DNA of 64,000 bases from Sinorhizobium sp. B11 (lineage in GTDB: Bacteria > Pseudomonadota > Alphaproteobacteria > Rhizobiales > Rhizobiaceae): contig CP091033.1 of assembly GCA_039725955.1 (NCBI GenBank), positions 1,426,001-1,490,000 on the forward strand, given 5' to 3'. Within the stretch, counting starts at the first letter, position 1; the number at the start of each line of letters is the position of its first letter. A program made the position numbers and the translations under genes. Positions 8,727 through 17,206 of this stretch are shown here, in pieces. The notes beneath the pieces are model-generated. The model made no database searches. It was not told the DNA's origin and saw only the letters and a list, made by a program, of their open reading frames with translations.

Positions 8727-9602
8727 ATGCGCGAGCCCATTGAGAGTGATCTTCTCCGGACCTTCCTCGTTGTCGTCGAGACCACCAATTTCTCTGCGGC
8801 CGCACAGCGCGTCGGCAGAACGCAATCTGCGATCAGCGCGGCGATCAAGAAGCTGGAAGACACGATCGGCGAAGCACTGTTCGAACGCGGCGCCCGAGGG
8901 GTGGTGCTGACACGTCAGGGCGTCCAGCTCGTCCCCTATGCCCGCCGCGTCATCGATCTCCTGAGTGAGGCCGCGGCGACAATCCGCAGCAAACCGCTTG
9001 GCGGACCGGTTCGCATCGGCATTCCCGAGGAATATAGCCAGACCGTGCTGCCCGCAGCACTTGCGGCCTTCGCCGTGCGTCATCCGGCTGTCGAGGTTAC
9101 CATCTCCTGCGACTATACTGTCCGCAACATCGCCGCCCTGGAACGCGACGAACTCGATCTCGCCGTCGTCTTCGACTGGAGCGATCAGATGAGTGGCGAG
9201 GTGCTCTGCATCGATCCGACCGTCTGGGTGACCTCGATCGTCCACCGGCTGCACGACATCGACCCGCTGCCGATCGCAACCTACAGAGACTCGAGCTGGT
9301 GTCGCGAGTTTGCATTGAAGTCGCTGCACCAGCTCGGTCGCAACTACCGGGTCGCCTTCATTGCCGATACCAGCTCCGGACTGAAGAACGCCGTGACTGC
9401 CGGTCTTGCCGTCACCACGCTGTCGCGCAGCAACATCCCGGCCGGCTGCCGGGAGCTGACGACCGAGGACGGCTTCCCGCCGGTCGATTCCTCAAGGGTC
9501 GTGCTTCGTCGCAATACCTTTCGGTCCAGCGAAGCGGTTCGCGAGCTGGCCGAGATGGTACGCGATGCCTTCCAGCCTATGGCCGGACCTCCGATGGCCT
9601 GA
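8727..9602 (+). CDS. LysR-family transcriptional regulator
   Basis: A 291-residue regulator. The N-terminal winged helix-turn-helix is clear (LLRTFLVVVETTNFSAAAQRVGRTQSAISAAIKKLEDTIG, read across residues 9-48), followed by the periplasmic-binding-like effector domain from about residue 90 (GGPVRIGIPEEY). It is divergent from the EamA transporter across a 113-base gap that should contain its binding site, so control of the exporter, and perhaps the demethylase behind it, is the simplest reading. No strong ribosome site precedes the ATG at 8727. The effector is unknown. Confidence 0.9.
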   Translation: MREPIESDLLRTFLVVVETTNFSAAAQRVGRTQSAISAAIKKLEDTIGEALFERGARGVVLTRQGVQLVPYARRVIDLLSEAAATIRSKPLGGPVRIGIPEEYSQTVLPAALAAFAVRHPAVEVTISCDYTVRNIAALERDELDLAVVFDWSDQMSGEVLCIDPTVWVTSIVHRLHDIDPLPIATYRDSSWCREFALKSLHQLGRNYRVAFIADTSSGLKNAVTAGLAVTTLSRSNIPAGCRELTTEDGFPPVDSSRVVLRRNTFRSSEAVRELAEMVRDAFQPMAGPPMA

Positions 9603-10560
9603 CCGGACGCCGCAGCCGACGCCGCGTTTCCGAGGGGCTTTCGGAATAGCTTGCCCGATAGCTTCGCGCGAAAGCTGAGGCCGAATTGAAGCCGGTTGCG
9701 GCGGCAATGTCGGCGAAGGACGCCGTCGTCTCTATCACCTTGCGCCGCGCCGCGTTCAATCTCAGGGCAAGATAGTGGATATGAGGGGGCGCACCGATCG
9801 AGGCCTGGAAGAGATCCTGCAGGTGTCGGGCGCTGATCCCGACCCTGCGGGCAAGGCGCGCCAGCACGATCGGCTGCTCGATATTGTCCTCCATAAGCCG
9901 CACGGCGTGGGCCACCCGCGGATCATCCACGCGCAAGCCTGCCGACAGCGCGTCGTCGGCATGAAAGGATGGCTGCTCGTAGCGGAACAGCCGGCTGACC
10001 TCAAGCGCCAGCGAATAGCTCTGGCGCCGCCGGATGATCTCCAGCATCAGGTCCACGGTCGGCAACGAGCCTGATGTCGTCAGCCGCTTGCCGTCGATTA
10101 CGAACCGGTCCTTGACGGCCGACACCTGCGGATAGGCGAGCGCGAAATCCTCGTAATCCTCCCAATGCACGGTTGCCGACAAGCCATCGAGCAGGCAGGC
10201 TTCCGCGAGCAGCCAGGTGCCGGATTCGATGCCGGCGATTATGGTCCGGTGGCGTGCCGCCTGCGATAGCTGCATTTTTAGGCCCGCTGTCGCGCTTTGC
10301 CGCCAGTTGTAGCTCGCCAGCACGAAGAGCGGTGTATCCGATGCCGTGGTCTGGAACGTTCCCTGCGTCGGTATGGCAATGTGGCTGGTTGTCGGCACAG
10401 CTTCCCCATCTGGCGTGAAGATGCGCCAGCGGTAGAGCTCGCTGCCGGAAATGCGGTTTGCCCCGCGCAGCGGTTCGATGACGGAGGCAATGAGGATGAG
10501 ATTGGTGTCCGGCAGGACAAGAAGATCGATGTCGAGCCGTTCGGTCGATCGCTCCAGCAA
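9577..10560 (-). CDS. GlxA-family regulator, CdhR-like (carnitine catabolism)
   Basis: A 327-residue regulator with an N-terminal DJ-1/PfpI-like domain (LDIDLLVLPDTNLILIASVIEPL) and a C-terminal AraC helix-turn-helix pair (IVLARLARRVGISARHLQDLF and FADIAAATGFNSASAFARSY). The start is taken as the TTG at 10558-10560, because a perfect AAGGAGG lies five bases upstream; upstream in-frame ATG codons lack such a site and would run through the divergent promoter. It faces the carnitine operon across 107 bases. In Pseudomonas aeruginosa CdhR, of the same architecture, activates carnitine dehydrogenase, so a carnitine-responsive activator is inferred. Its 3' end overlaps the end of the convergent LysR gene by 26 bases. 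Confidence 0.83.
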   Translation of the reverse strand: MLERSTERLDIDLLVLPDTNLILIASVIEPLRGANRISGSELYRWRIFTPDGEAVPTTSHIAIPTQGTFQTTASDTPLFVLASYNWRQSATAGLKMQLSQAARHRTIIAGIESGTWLLAEACLLDGLSATVHWEDYEDFALAYPQVSAVKDRFVIDGKRLTTSGSLPTVDLMLEIIRRRQSYSLALEVSRLFRYEQPSFHADDALSAGLRVDDPRVAHAVRLMEDNIEQPIVLARLARRVGISARHLQDLFQASIGAPPHIHYLALRLNAARRKVIETTASFADIAAATGFNSASAFARSYRASYSESPSETRRRLRRPVRPSEVRP

Positions 10561-10667
10561 ACTCCCCTCCTTGGTGTTCCGATAATGTATCGATCGATTC
10601 CGAAAATGCAAAGCATCCTCTCCCATCCTGGCGCGTAATGCCCTCAAGACGAGGGAGAACAACAAAC
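10561..10667. promoter_or_regulatory. Divergent control region, CdhR-like regulator / carnitine operon
   Basis: A 107-base gap between divergent starts. It holds a 10-bp self-complementary ATCGATCGAT at 10589-10598 and a small inverted repeat ATGC-AAA-GCAT at 10606-10616. Either could be part of the activator site, but neither can be assigned with certainty. Confidence 0.4.
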
Positions 10668-11570
10668 ATGCCTCTTGCGATGAACCGCGATGTTTTCATC
10701 ACGTGCGCCGTCACCGGTGCCGGCGATACGGTTTCGAAATCCAGCCACGTTCCCATTACTCCCAAGCAGATCGCGGATTCCGCGATCGACGCCGCCAAGG
10801 CTGGGGCGGCAGTCGTTCACTGTCATGTCCGCGATCCGGATACCGGTGCCGCAAGCCGCCGCAACGACCTCTACAGGGAGGTCACCGACCGCATCCGTTC
10901 GGCCGACGTCGACGTGGTGCTGAACCTGACGGCCGGCATGGGCGGAGATCTGATTTTCGGCGATGTCGAAAGCCCCCTTCCCCTGAAGGCGTCGGGAACG
11001 GATATGGCAGGGGCAACCGAGCGCGTCAGCCATGTCGCCGAATGCCTGCCGGAAATCTGCACGCTCGACTGCGGCACGATGAACTTCAATCTCGGCGATT
11101 ACGTCATGACCAACACGCCCGCCATGCTGCGGGCAATGGCGAAGAAAATGACTGATCTCGGCGTGCGCCCCGAGATCGAGGCCTTCGATACCGGCCATCT
11201 GTGGTTTGCAAAGCAGCTCGCCGAAGAAGGCCTGATCGAAGATCCGGTGCTGATCCAGCTCTGCATGGGCATTCCCTGGGGTGCCCCTGACGATCTCAAC
11301 ACCTTCATGGCCATGGTCAACAACGTGCCCGATAGCTGGACCTTCTCGGCCTTTTCGATCGGTCGCAACGCCATGGCCTATCCGGCTGCAGCGGTTCTGG
11401 CGGGCGGCAATGTCCGCGTTGGCCTGGAGGACAATCTCTATATCGGCAAGGGCGCTCTCGCCACCAATGCGCAACTCGTCGAAAAGGCCGTGCAGGTGGT
11501 TGAAGGCATGGGTGCCAGGATCATCGGTCCTGAGGACGTCCGCAAGAAACTCAATCTGACGAAGCGCTGA
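10668..11570 (+). CDS. BKACE-family beta-keto acid cleavage enzyme (3-dehydrocarnitine type)
   Basis: A 300-residue TIM-barrel zinc enzyme of the former DUF849 family. The start at 10668 has GGGAG upstream. Family zinc ligands are visible in AAVVHCHVRDPDTG (His-x-His) and the later GIPWGAPDD and AGGNVRVGLEDN loops. BKACE enzymes use acetyl-CoA to cleave beta-keto acids. Carnitine-cluster members turn 3-dehydrocarnitine plus acetyl-CoA into betainyl-CoA and acetoacetate. That activity is inferred here because the next gene is an L-carnitine dehydrogenase/thioesterase fusion, which makes the substrate and hydrolyses the product. First gene of the long rightward operon. Confidence 0.88.
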   Translation: MPLAMNRDVFITCAVTGAGDTVSKSSHVPITPKQIADSAIDAAKAGAAVVHCHVRDPDTGAASRRNDLYREVTDRIRSADVDVVLNLTAGMGGDLIFGDVESPLPLKASGTDMAGATERVSHVAECLPEICTLDCGTMNFNLGDYVMTNTPAMLRAMAKKMTDLGVRPEIEAFDTGHLWFAKQLAEEGLIEDPVLIQLCMGIPWGAPDDLNTFMAMVNNVPDSWTFSAFSIGRNAMAYPAAAVLAGGNVRVGLEDNLYIGKGALATNAQLVEKAVQVVEGMGARIIGPEDVRKKLNLTKR

Positions 11571-11577
11571 GGACGAC

Positions 11578-13068
11578 ATGACAGGGATTACCAAAGCGGC
11601 CTGTATCGGCGGCGGCGTCATCGGCGGCGGATGGATTGCACGTTTTCTGCTTGCCGGCATCGATGTCAGCGTCTTCGATCCTCATCCGGAAGCAAGCCGC
11701 ATCGTCGGCGAGGTCCTTTCCAATGCGGAAAAAGCCTATGCCATGCTGACTAGCGCACCGCTGCCGCCGCGCGGCCGGCTTACCTTTGAAACGTCGCTGC
11801 AAGAGGCTGTCTCCGGTGCGGATTGGATCCAGGAAAGCGTACCGGAACGGCTCGACCTCAAGCGCCGCGTATTGACGGAAATCGATGCTGCGGCACGACC
11901 GGACGCGCTGATCGGCTCGTCCACATCAGGCCTGCTGCCGAGCGATCTGCAGCGCGACATGAAACATCCCGAGCGCCTCTTCGTCGCCCATCCCTACAAC
12001 CCCGTCTACCTGCTGCCACTGGTCGAAATCGTCGGCGGCGAGAAGACCTCGAAAGCGACCATCGAGGCAGCGATGGAGCGGCTCGCTCCAATCGGCATGA
12101 AGGGCGTTCATATCGCCAAGGAGATCGAGGCCTTCGTCGGCGACCGGCTGCTCGAAGCGCTCTGGCGCGAGGCGCTCTGGCTTATCCATGACGATATCTG
12201 CACCGTCGAGACGCTCGACGACGTCATCCGCTATTCCTTCGGGTTGCGCTGGGCCCAGATGGGCCTGTTCCAGACCTATCGCATTGCCGGCGGCGAGGCC
12301 GGAATGCGCCATTTCCTCGCTCAGTTCGGACCCTGCCTTGCCTGGCCCTGGACGAAACTGACCGACGTCGTCGACCTCGACGATACGCTGATTGAAAAGA
12401 TCGGAAAACAGTCGGACGAACAGGCCGCCGGCCTTTCGATCCGTGCACTTGAGCGCATCCGCGACGAAAATCTCGTCGGCATCCTGCAGGCGCTGAAGGC
12501 CGGAAACGATGGCAAGGGCTGGGGCGCCGGCCAACTGCTGAAGGATTTCGAACGGTCCCTGTGGGCAGCAGGCGGCGGGAAAACCACTACTGCCGATCGT
12601 TCTGGCCCCCTCAAGCTCGTCGAGACCAAGGTGAGCCCCGCCTGGGTCGACTATAACGGCCATATGACGGAGCATCGCTACCTGCAGGTTTTCGGCGATA
12701 CGTCCGACGCGCTTCTCCGGCTGATCGGAGTCAATCTTGCCTATGTCGAGGCCGGGCAGAGCTACTATACGGTCGAAACCCATATCCGCCATCTTGGCGA
12801 GGCCAAGCTCGGGCAGGCGATCCATTCGACCTGCCAGATCCTCGCAATTGACGAGAAGCGGCTGCACCTCTTCCACACGATCCACGACACGGAGAGCGGT
12901 GCGGTGCTCGCCACTGCCGAGCAGATGTTGCTGCATGTCGATACCGAAGCCGGCAAGGCGACACCGGCGCCAGTCGCAGTCCTCGACAAGGCAAATCTGA
13001 TCGCCGCGGCCCATGCAAAGCTGCCTCCCCCCGATGGGGTTGGCCGCCATGTCAGCCAGAAACGATAG
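11578..13068 (+). CDS. lcdH: L-carnitine dehydrogenase / betainyl-CoA thioesterase fusion
   Basis: A 496-residue two-domain protein. Residues ~1-320 form a 3-hydroxyacyl-CoA-dehydrogenase-like NAD enzyme: Rossmann motif CIGGGVIGGGWIARF, then SSTSGLLPSDLQ and FVAHPYNPVYLLPLVE. Residues ~335-480 form a hotdog thioesterase beginning near KVSPAWVDYNGHMTEHRYL, with the Asp-Tyr-Asn-Gly-His active loop. This fusion is known from rhizobial carnitine dehydrogenases: the first domain oxidises L-carnitine to 3-dehydrocarnitine, and the second hydrolyses betainyl-CoA to glycine betaine. The gene starts seven bases after the BKACE stop, so the three steps from carnitine to betaine are encoded side by side. 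Confidence 0.9.
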   Translation: MTGITKAACIGGGVIGGGWIARFLLAGIDVSVFDPHPEASRIVGEVLSNAEKAYAMLTSAPLPPRGRLTFETSLQEAVSGADWIQESVPERLDLKRRVLTEIDAAARPDALIGSSTSGLLPSDLQRDMKHPERLFVAHPYNPVYLLPLVEIVGGEKTSKATIEAAMERLAPIGMKGVHIAKEIEAFVGDRLLEALWREALWLIHDDICTVETLDDVIRYSFGLRWAQMGLFQTYRIAGGEAGMRHFLAQFGPCLAWPWTKLTDVVDLDDTLIEKIGKQSDEQAAGLSIRALERIRDENLVGILQALKAGNDGKGWGAGQLLKDFERSLWAAGGGKTTTADRSGPLKLVETKVSPAWVDYNGHMTEHRYLQVFGDTSDALLRLIGVNLAYVEAGQSYYTVETHIRHLGEAKLGQAIHSTCQILAIDEKRLHLFHTIHDTESGAVLATAEQMLLHVDTEAGKATPAPVAVLDKANLIAAAHAKLPPPDGVGRHVSQKR

Positions 13069-13078
13069 GGAGATCGAC

Positions 13079-14239
13079 ATGGATTTCGGCCTCGGCGAAG
13101 AACAGGAAATGATCGTCAAGACGGTCCGCGGCTTCGTCGAAACCGAAATCTATCCGCATGAGAACGAAGTCGAGCGCACGGGTTTCGTCCCACCGGATCT
13201 AGCAGCTGAGATCCGGCGCAAATGCATCGACCTCGGCTTCTACGCCTGCAATTTCCCCGAAGAGGCGGGCGGCGCCGGCCTCGATCATGTCACCTTCACG
13301 CTTGTCGAGCGGGAACTCGGCCGGGGCTCCATGGCCCTGACGGTCTTTTTCGGCCGTCCCTCCGGCATCCTGATGGCCTGCGAGGGCGAGCAGCGTGAAC
13401 GGTATTTGCTTCCTGCCGTCCGCGGAGAAAAGATCGACGCGCTGGCGATCACCGAGCCCGATGCCGGTTCCGACATGCGCGGCATGAAATGCACCGCTCG
13501 CAGCAACGGCAGCGATTTCGTGCTCAATGGCACCAAGCACTTCATCTCGCATGCCGATGTCGCCGATTTCATCATCGTCTTTGCCGCGACCGGCGAGGAG
13601 GAAACGCCGAGAGGTCTCAAGAAGAAGATCACCGCGTTTCTGGTCGATCGCGGCACGCCAGGCTTCGAAATCCTCAAGGGTTACGATTCCGTCTCCCATC
13701 GCGGTTATCACAATTGCACCTTAAGCTTTGCCGATTGTCGCATTCCGGCCTGCCAAGTGCTGGGCGAGGTGCATCGCGGTTTCGAACTTGCCAACCAATG
13801 GCTCTACGGCACGCGGCTCACTGTCGCTGCCACCTGCGTCGGCCGGGCGCGGCGCGTCTTCGACATGGCCTTGTCCTATGCCGCCGAGCGCAAGCAGTTC
13901 GGCAGGCCAATCGGCGCCAACCAGGGCGTTTCCTTCAAGCTTGCCGACATGATCACCGAGATCGACGCAGCCGATTGGCTGACGCTTTCGGCGGCATGGC
14001 GGCTGGATGCAGGTCTATCTTCCGATCGCGAAATCGCTTCGGCCAAGCTTTACGCCTCCGAAATGCTTGCCCGCGTCACGGATGAGGCGATCCAGATCTA
14101 TGGCGGCATTGGCCTGATGGACGATCTGCCGCTTTCCCGCTTCTGGCGGGATGCGCGCGTCGAACGTATCTGGGACGGCACGTCGGAGATCCAGCGCCAC
14201 ATCATCAGCCGCGATCTTCTGCGGCCTCTGGGAGCGTAG
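13079..14239 (+). CDS. Acyl-CoA dehydrogenase, CaiA-like (gamma-butyrobetainyl-CoA)
   Basis: A 386-residue FAD acyl-CoA dehydrogenase, close in length to CaiA (380). Start at 13079 with AGGGAG upstream. FAD and substrate motifs are present: ALAITEPDAGSDMRGMKC, RKQFGRPIGANQGV and IYGGIGLMDDLPLSRFWRD, and the C-terminal RIWDGTSEIQRHII. In most medium-chain enzymes the last motif carries the catalytic base as EGT; here it is DGT. In this operon the likely reaction is gamma-butyrobetainyl-CoA to crotonobetainyl-CoA, feeding the CaiD-like hydratase. The electron acceptor (ETF) is not in the window. Confidence 0.85.
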   Translation: MDFGLGEEQEMIVKTVRGFVETEIYPHENEVERTGFVPPDLAAEIRRKCIDLGFYACNFPEEAGGAGLDHVTFTLVERELGRGSMALTVFFGRPSGILMACEGEQRERYLLPAVRGEKIDALAITEPDAGSDMRGMKCTARSNGSDFVLNGTKHFISHADVADFIIVFAATGEEETPRGLKKKITAFLVDRGTPGFEILKGYDSVSHRGYHNCTLSFADCRIPACQVLGEVHRGFELANQWLYGTRLTVAATCVGRARRVFDMALSYAAERKQFGRPIGANQGVSFKLADMITEIDAADWLTLSAAWRLDAGLSSDREIASAKLYASEMLARVTDEAIQIYGGIGLMDDLPLSRFWRDARVERIWDGTSEIQRHIISRDLLRPLGA

Positions 14240-14242
14240 CCG

Positions 14243-16297
14243 ATGACATCACGCGCGCTCGACCGCCTGTTCAGACCGCAAACGATCGCCGTCTTCGGCG
14301 GCCGCGAAGCGCGTCGGGTGATCGAGCAGTGCGACCGGATGGGGTTTGCGGGCGAGCTCTGGCCCGTTCACCTGACGCTCGACGAGGTCCTCGGACGGCG
14401 TTGCTACAGAAGCGTTTCCGACCTGCCGTCGCCGCCCGACGCGGCTTTCGTCGGGGTCAACAGGATATCGACCATCGAAATCGTGCGCAGCCTGTCGGCA
14501 GCGGGTGCCGGCGGTGCGGTCTGTTATGCCTCGGGCTTCAGCGAGGCCGTGGCGGAGCTTGCCGATGGCAGCGACCTGCAACAGGCATTGGTTGGCGCCG
14601 CAGGTGACATGCCGATCCTCGGACCAAACTGCTACGGCTTCATCAACGGCCTCGACGGCGCGCTTCTCTGGCCCGATCAGCATGGCATGACGCGCGTCGA
14701 ACGCGGCGTAGCGATCCTGACCCAATCGTCGAATATAGCGCTCAACCTGACCATGCAGACACGCGGCCTGCCGATCGCCTATGTCGTGACGTCGGGCAAC
14801 CAGGCGCAAACCTCGCTCTGCGACCTCGCCTGCGGCCTGCTTGCCGACCCGCGCGTGACGGCGCTTGGCCTGCACGTCGAAGGCTTTGGAGACAAAGCCG
14901 CGCTCGAGCGCCTTGCCGCCACAGCCCGCCAGACGAAAAAGCCCGTTGTTGTTTTGAAAGTCGGCAAGTCCGAACAAGCGAGACAGGCAACGCTCTCTCA
15001 TACCGCATCCCTTGCCGGCGGCGATGCGGTGGCCGATGCAGTGCTTGCCCGCCTCGGCCTCGGCCGCGTCGAAACGCTGCCGGCGCTGCTTGAAACGCTG
15101 AAACTCGTGCATGTCGCAGGCCCGCTGCAAGGTGCCTCAATCTCCTCGATGAGCTGCTCGGGTGGCGAAGCCTCGCTGATGTCGGATGCTGCGATCGGAC
15201 GCGCTGTCACGTTCCGAGATCTCGAACCAGAGCAACTGCCGCGCCAGAGAGGCATCCTCGGCGACATGGTGACGCTCTCCAATCCGCTCGATTACCACAC
15301 GTTCGTGTGGGGCGATCGTGCGCGTCAGACAGAGGCTTTCACCGCCATGTTCGAAGGTGGCTACGACCTCAATCTCGTCGTCCTCGATTTTCCCCGCGCC
15401 GACCGATGCGAGGCGGCAGACTGGGTGACGACGGCCGACGCGGTCACCGCTGCGGCATCTGCGACAGGCGCGCTTGCCGGGATCCTGGCGACGCTGCCCG
15501 AAAACATGCCGGAGGCTGTCGCCGACCGACTGATCGCCGAAGGCGTCGTTCCCTTCTGCGGTATTGATGAAACCCTGATTGCCGCGGAAGTCGCAGCCGG
15601 CATCGGCCATGCCTGGCGAAAACCGCCTTCCCTGCCGCTTCTCGATGTGGCGTCCGTCGAAGGCGCAATCGAAACGCTGACGGAGGCCGATGCGAAGACC
15701 GAACTCGATCTCGCCGGCCTACGGACCCCCAAAGGCAGGGTTGCAGGCTCACCGCTTCAGGCGGCGGATTGTGCTGAGCGGCTCGGCTTTCCTGTTGTCC
15801 TGAAAGCTCTTGGCGTCGCGCACAAGACCGAAGCAGGCGCCGTCGCACTCAACCTGAAGGATGCCAAGGCCGTATCGGATGCCGCATCAAAGATGGCTGC
15901 GACAGACGGTTTTCTGGTCGAGAAGATGATCGACCGGCCTGTCGCCGAGCTGATCGTCGGCGCTTCCCGCGACCCGGTCTTCGGATTATCGCTAACGCTC
16001 GGCGCCGGCGGAATTTTCGTCGAATTGCTGGAGGATTCCGTTATTTTGCCGTTGCCGACGACGAGATCAGAAATTTCCGAGGCAATTTCGCGCCTGAAGA
16101 TCGCAAAACTGATCGAGGGATATCGCGGGCGCCCGAAGGGAGATCTCGAAGCGACCGTGACGGCTGTCGCGCGGGCGGCAGATTATGTCGTAATGAACGC
16201 GGCACGGCTGGAGGAACTGGACATTAATCCGTTGATGGTTCTTCCCGAAGGTCACGGCGTGGCCGCAGTCGATGCCCTGATCCGGCGGAGGAGGTAG
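14243..16297 (+). CDS. ADP-forming acyl-CoA synthetase family protein (candidate butyrobetaine-CoA ligase)
   Basis: A 684-residue single-chain NDP-forming acyl-CoA synthetase. It has an N-terminal CoA-binding Rossmann part (LFRPQTIAVFGGREARRVIE), CoA-ligase domains with the phospho-histidine loop ATLSHTASLAGGD near residue 250, and a C-terminal ATP-grasp domain (AERLGFPVVLKALGVAHKTEAGAV). It starts three bases after the dehydrogenase stop, with GGGAG ahead. It supplies the CoA-activation step the CaiA- and CaiD-like enzymes need, so gamma-butyrobetaine, crotonobetaine or carnitine is the inferred substrate. E. coli uses the unrelated AMP-forming CaiC for this. Confidence 0.83.
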   Translation: MTSRALDRLFRPQTIAVFGGREARRVIEQCDRMGFAGELWPVHLTLDEVLGRRCYRSVSDLPSPPDAAFVGVNRISTIEIVRSLSAAGAGGAVCYASGFSEAVAELADGSDLQQALVGAAGDMPILGPNCYGFINGLDGALLWPDQHGMTRVERGVAILTQSSNIALNLTMQTRGLPIAYVVTSGNQAQTSLCDLACGLLADPRVTALGLHVEGFGDKAALERLAATARQTKKPVVVLKVGKSEQARQATLSHTASLAGGDAVADAVLARLGLGRVETLPALLETLKLVHVAGPLQGASISSMSCSGGEASLMSDAAIGRAVTFRDLEPEQLPRQRGILGDMVTLSNPLDYHTFVWGDRARQTEAFTAMFEGGYDLNLVVLDFPRADRCEAADWVTTADAVTAAASATGALAGILATLPENMPEAVADRLIAEGVVPFCGIDETLIAAEVAAGIGHAWRKPPSLPLLDVASVEGAIETLTEADAKTELDLAGLRTPKGRVAGSPLQAADCAERLGFPVVLKALGVAHKTEAGAVALNLKDAKAVSDAASKMAATDGFLVEKMIDRPVAELIVGASRDPVFGLSLTLGAGGIFVELLEDSVILPLPTTRSEISEAISRLKIAKLIEGYRGRPKGDLEATVTAVARAADYVVMNAARLEELDINPLMVLPEGHGVAAVDALIRRRR

Positions 16298-16303
16298 CAT
16301 AGG

Positions 16304-17086
16304 TTGAGCAACCCCATTCGCACCCGACAGGTCGGCGCAGTGCTGGAAGTCATCATCGACCGGCCGAAGGCGAACGCCATCGACCTTACCACCAGCCGCA
16401 CCATGGGACTGATATTCCGTGATTTCCGTGACGATCCATCGCTGCGGGTGGCGATCATCTCCGGCGCAGGCGAGAAATTCTTCTGTGCCGGATGGGACCT
16501 GAAGGCCGCCGCGGCAGGCGACGCGGTCGACGGAGATTATGGTGTCGGCGGTTTCGGCGGGCTGCAGGAGCTGCGCGATCTCAACAAGCCTGTCATCTGT
16601 GCGGTCAACGGCATCTGTTGCGGAGGCGGGCTGGAGATCGCGCTCTCCGCCGACCTGATCCTCGCAGCAGAACATGCAACCTTCGCTCTTCCGGAAATCC
16701 GCTCCGGCACGGTTGCCGATGCCGCCTCGGTGAAGCTGCCGAAGCGCATCCCCTATCATATCGCCATGGGTATGCTTTTGACCGGCCGCTGGCTTGATGT
16801 CCAGGAGGCGCATCGCTGGGGTTTCGTCAACGAAATCCTGGCAGCAGACAAGCTGATGGAGCGGGCCTGGGATCTCGCCCGCCTGCTCGAAAGCGGGCCG
16901 CCGCTCGTCTACGCGGCAATCAAGGAAATCGTGCGTGAATCGGAGGGTTCCACCTTCCAGACTGCCATGAACAAAATCACCAAACGGCAGTTTGCTACAG
17001 TGGACCGGCTTTATTCGAGCGAGGACCAATTGGAAGGCGCACGGGCTTTCGCCGAAAAACGAAGCCCTGACTGGAAAGGACGGTAA
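16304..17086 (+). CDS. caiD: Enoyl-CoA hydratase, CaiD-like crotonobetainyl-CoA hydratase
   Basis: A 260-residue crotonase-family enzyme, against 261 in E. coli CaiD. The start is the TTG at 16304, preceded by a strong GGAGGAGGT. The two catalytic glutamates of CaiD align at the same numbers: Glu111 in GGGLEIALSAD and Glu131 in FALPEIRSGTV. The stretch FCAGWDLKAAAAGDAVDGD is also CaiD-like. It should interconvert crotonobetainyl-CoA and L-carnitinyl-CoA. Release of free carnitine would need a thioesterase or CoA transfer, possibly by the thioesterase domain of the dehydrogenase fusion; that is a guess. Confidence 0.88.
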   Translation: MSNPIRTRQVGAVLEVIIDRPKANAIDLTTSRTMGLIFRDFRDDPSLRVAIISGAGEKFFCAGWDLKAAAAGDAVDGDYGVGGFGGLQELRDLNKPVICAVNGICCGGGLEIALSADLILAAEHATFALPEIRSGTVADAASVKLPKRIPYHIAMGMLLTGRWLDVQEAHRWGFVNEILAADKLMERAWDLARLLESGPPLVYAAIKEIVRESEGSTFQTAMNKITKRQFATVDRLYSSEDQLEGARAFAEKRSPDWKGR

Positions 17087-17206
17087 CAAGGCGGCGGCAA
17101 CCGCTCATCTTCCCGCAAGCGTGCGGGCATCACGAACGGAAGAGGAAACCGTTCGGGAATCATGCCCAAAAATCGAAGTCAACGCACCATAAGAAGGAGA
17201 AGGGGA

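Noticed and set aside
10561..10665. Longer N terminus for the CdhR-like regulator from upstream ATG codons
   Set aside because: The extension would translate the divergent promoter region and has no ribosome site, while the TTG at 10560 has a perfect AAGGAGG.
11926..13119. Open frame of about 397 codons on the minus strand
   Set aside because: It is the shadow of the carnitine dehydrogenase/thioesterase fusion and matches nothing.
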